Shown here piece after piece: positions 62,316-64,000 of a stretch of 64,000 nucleotides of DNA. How positions within the stretch are numbered: position 1 is the stretch's first letter; every line of letters begins with the position of its first letter. The notes beneath the pieces were generated by a model, which searched no databases, was not told the DNA's origin, and saw nothing but the letters and a program-made list of their open reading frames with translations. Source of the DNA: Candidatus Peregrinibacteria bacterium (GTDB lineage: Bacteria; Patescibacteriota; Gracilibacteria; UBA1369; LOWO2-01-FULL-3); NCBI GenBank assembly GCA_030688025.1, contig JAUYJL010000008.1:1-64000 (forward strand). Direction: 5' to 3'. Both the position numbers and the translations under genes were made by a program.

Positions 62316-62513
62316 CTAGTCAAAGCCAATTTTTTGACTTTGCGGAATTATGTAATTAAGTGGCATTATTAATTGAAAAAGACCAAAGAAGAATGCGATA
62401 CGAAGTGCTTTTGTTAGCGGCATTTTGTGATGATGCGCACCGTTTGCCGCGGCCACAGCCATTGCGTCAAAAGATAGTGCTATTGCGATCAATAGAATGC
62501 TTAGAAAGGTCAT
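62316..62513 (-). pseudogene. mntP: Truncated mntP (manganese efflux pump)
   Basis: Residues 1-52 match the start of MntP (MTFLSILLIAIALSFDAMAV, AAANGAHHH, FFGLFQLIMPL). The frame then runs into unrelated sequence (NYIIPQSQKIGFD) and stops at 65 residues; MntP is normally about 190. The break lies just upstream of the hydrogenase-like operon. Confidence 0.8.
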
Positions 62514-63428
62514 TATTTTGCGTCTAAATACTTGATAGATATGTAACCCTGCTTGTCTACCTTACACTGTTTTTCCGGCAATTTGAAATCCGGATATACT
62601 GATTTGTAAGTGCTTAATTTGTATGGTGTTTTTATCCAAACATATTCTCCTTCTTTTTTTTCTATATGGCTATCCACTCCGATTTCGACTTTTCCGATTT
62701 GTGTATCGACTATATATGCGGGATTTATCCTTCCCGTAGCGCTTCCACCTCTGAAATATTTTTTCATTTCGATTCCTTTTTGGATTGATGTTCTAAAATG
62801 TTTTGTTCCTTTGACTGGATCGCAATGGTACAAGGCATAAATTTCTACGCCCAATAGATGTAATTTCCTAAATAAATCTTCCAAAATTTTCGGATTATCA
62901 TTTATTCCTTTCAGTAAAACTGATTGATTGTAGACTTTGATTGGTGAGTTTGTGAGCTTAGTGATGGCATTAATTGACTCAAGGGTTAATTCGTCAGGAT
63001 GATTGAAGTGTACGGCGATTTCTATCGGTTTCATTTTCTTGAAATCGTGATACTTGAGTAACATTTTTACAAAATCTTCTGTGATTTTTTCTGGAGCAAA
63101 CATCGGGGAACGCGTTCCTATGCGAATATCCTGAATGTGTGCGATTTTTCTTAGATTTTTTATAATATATTCTTTCAAGTCCTTCTATTCCCGTTTTCAT
63201 AACTCCGGAAAACGGTTTTTCGCATCCGTTTTCTTTGAGTTCTTCTATATTTGGAAAGAATTGCATGGCTACGGCTGGCGATTTTTTTGATAATTTCAAA
63301 AGGTAATCGGTCAATCTGACCGGCATTGTATCGAGTATTTTTGTAATGTTTTTATGTTGATTCTTCGCGGTTTTTTTCCCCGTCAACTTTTCCAGTTCCT
63401 CTATTTTTTTGATTTGATAGATAGCCAA
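62513..63428 (-). pseudogene. Lysine 2,3-aminomutase-like gene with internal deletion and frameshift
   Basis: The N-terminal frame (63428 down to about 63180) ends PNIEELKENGCEKPF, then KTGIEGLERIY, and then runs into nonsense. The C-terminal frame (62513-63178) begins KEYIIKNLRKIAHIQDIRIG and continues HFNHPDELTLES and QSVLLKGINDNP, as in KamA. The middle of about 110 residues, with the radical-SAM CxxxCxxC and the following GGD motif, is missing, and the join is out of frame. It cannot be an active aminomutase. Confidence 0.82.
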
Positions 63429-63598
63429 AGGTAGTAGCTAGAGAAAATTGCATAGATCAGCATGATAAATCCGCCGATTGCAAACAACCAATTTTTGAGT
63501 GACTGCAGAGGATGTTTAATATTTTTTGATTCCGGCCATGCCGCCCCTGTCACGAGAACAAGTGAGCCTATAAGTCCTGTAAAGAAAACATAATCCAC
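63401..63598 (-). CDS. Small membrane protein
   Basis: 65 residues with two hydrophobic segments (FFTGLIGSLVLVTGAAW and WLFAIGGFIMLIYAIFSSYY). It overlaps the start of the broken kamA-like gene by 28 bases. Function unknown. Confidence 0.55.
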   Translation of the reverse strand: MDYVFFTGLIGSLVLVTGAAWPESKNIKHPLQSLKNWLFAIGGFIMLIYAIFSSYYLWLSIKSKK

Positions 63599-63607
63599 AG
63601 GAAAAGG

Positions 63608-64000
63608 TTAAGTTATTTCTTTTAAAAACCAATTAATACTGTTTTTATACACCTTTATTGTATACCAACGCCATTTGTTTTTTCTGCCGTCGTCGGCTTG
63701 GCTCAAGGCATTGAAATAGGATTGCCTGTTTTGATATAAAAATAGAATTGGCGGATATCCGTATTGTAATAAAATAAAATTAAAAAGAAGTCGACCGATT
63801 CTGCCATTACCATCTTCAAATGGATGTATATGCTCAAAACGCTGATGAAAATCCGAGGCAATTTCCAGAGGATGTCGTTTGTTTTTTTTAACGCCCTTTA
63901 ACCAATTTAATAACCCATTCATTTCCGACCTGACCTGTCCGGCAGGAGTGGTATTTCTATTGTTGACCACAATATCCACCTTTTTGTAGCCGGTATTTAT
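63608..64000 (-). CDS. Fic-family protein, cut by the window edge
   Basis: The C-terminal 130 residues are visible; the frame remains open to position 64000. The canonical active-site loop [12 protein letters not shown] is intact, preceded by RFEHI and followed by [14 protein letters not shown]. Unlike the Fic at 1863-2558 this has the full GNGR loop. The N-terminus with any (S/T)xxxEG helix lies outside the window. A GC-rich palindromic repeat at 63933-63946 encodes part of PAGQV. Confidence 0.9.
   Translation of the reverse strand: MNTGYKKVDIVVNNRNTTPAGQVRSEMNGLLNWLKGVKKNKRHPLEIASDFHQRFEHIHPFEDGNGRIGRLLFNFILLQYGYPPILFLYQNRQSYFNALSQADDGRKNKWRWYTIKVYKNSINWFLKEIT

Noticed and set aside
62513..63178. 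A functional radical-SAM aminomutase
   Set aside because: The CxxxCxxC motif is missing and the N-terminal part is out of frame.

Overview
The window is gene-dense, AT-rich DNA, apparently from a small-genome bacterium. TGA is used as a normal stop (for example at 1864-1866, 4388-4390 and 50657-50659), so it does not come from lineages that read UGA as glycine. Several features fit a Patescibacteria/CPR-type genome, possibly a Peregrinibacteria relative: a cytosolic-target diversity-generating retroelement (DGR), a giant SLH/Ig surface protein, a lone purM, PPDK with an archaeal-type PEP carboxylase, many toxin-antitoxin (TA) pairs and few strong Shine-Dalgarno sites. That placement is inference.

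Layout. 0.1-5.4 kb: a glycosyltransferase, a two-gene Fic module with a 47-residue antitoxin ORF, tRNA-Glu, a DUF4143-type ATPase, and divergent MazF-type and Phd/RelE-type TA pairs. 5.4-14.2 kb: one 2906-residue secreted SLH protein. 14.4-17 kb: dnaJ, a membrane protein and a VapBC-like pair. 17-19 kb: tRNA-Lys with two truncated copies of its 3' end and a duplicated terminator bracketing an unknown 527-residue gene. 19-23.4 kb: envelope genes, including an LTD-cohesin-dockerin protein next to a membrane-anchored cohesin-like protein. 23.5-27.4 kb: glutamate dehydrogenase and PPDK. 27.4-30 kb: a complete DGR (RT, Avd, template repeat, variable repeat, target). 30-41.9 kb: NAD kinase, glycosyltransferase, recA-recX-nusA, pilB, MFS, dprA, purM, ftsE-like. 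42-46 kb: a Panacea-type TA pair, a Xer recombinase, dGTPase, nrdR. 46-52 kb: L,D-transpeptidase, UvrD/PcrA helicase, CtpA, archaeal-type PEPC. 52.2-55 kb: tRNA-Ser with a tRNA-derived repeat, a lipoprotein and a PAP2-dihydroorotate dehydrogenase fusion. 55-62.3 kb: a six-gene operon for a complex I/group 4 hydrogenase-like membrane complex. 62.3-64 kb: truncated mntP, internally deleted kamA-like gene, a small membrane protein and a Fic gene cut by the window edge.

The most notable items are these. (1) The 55-62 kb complex keeps its ion-translocating membrane subunits, but the large subunit lacks all four Ni-Fe cysteines, the small subunit keeps one of four cluster cysteines, and no ferredoxin-like subunit is encoded. 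It resembles the energy-converting-hydrogenase-related (Ehr) group but looks redox-silent. (2) The DGR shows 18 of 18 template/variable differences at template adenines. Its avd gene is on the opposite strand, head-to-head with the RT, and the RT carries a (TG)13 tract. (3) A 193-nt element before recA folds as a near-perfect T-shaped three-way junction. (4) tRNA-Lys and tRNA-Ser are each followed by a degenerate copy of their own 3' end with the same short hairpin inserted in the T-loop. (5) Cohesin and dockerin modules are encoded in adjacent genes.

Together the genes describe a cell with an elaborate envelope, a PEP/pyruvate/oxaloacetate node (PPDK, PEPC), amino-acid deamination, standard DNA repair and uptake genes, and a large load of TA modules and recombination scars.
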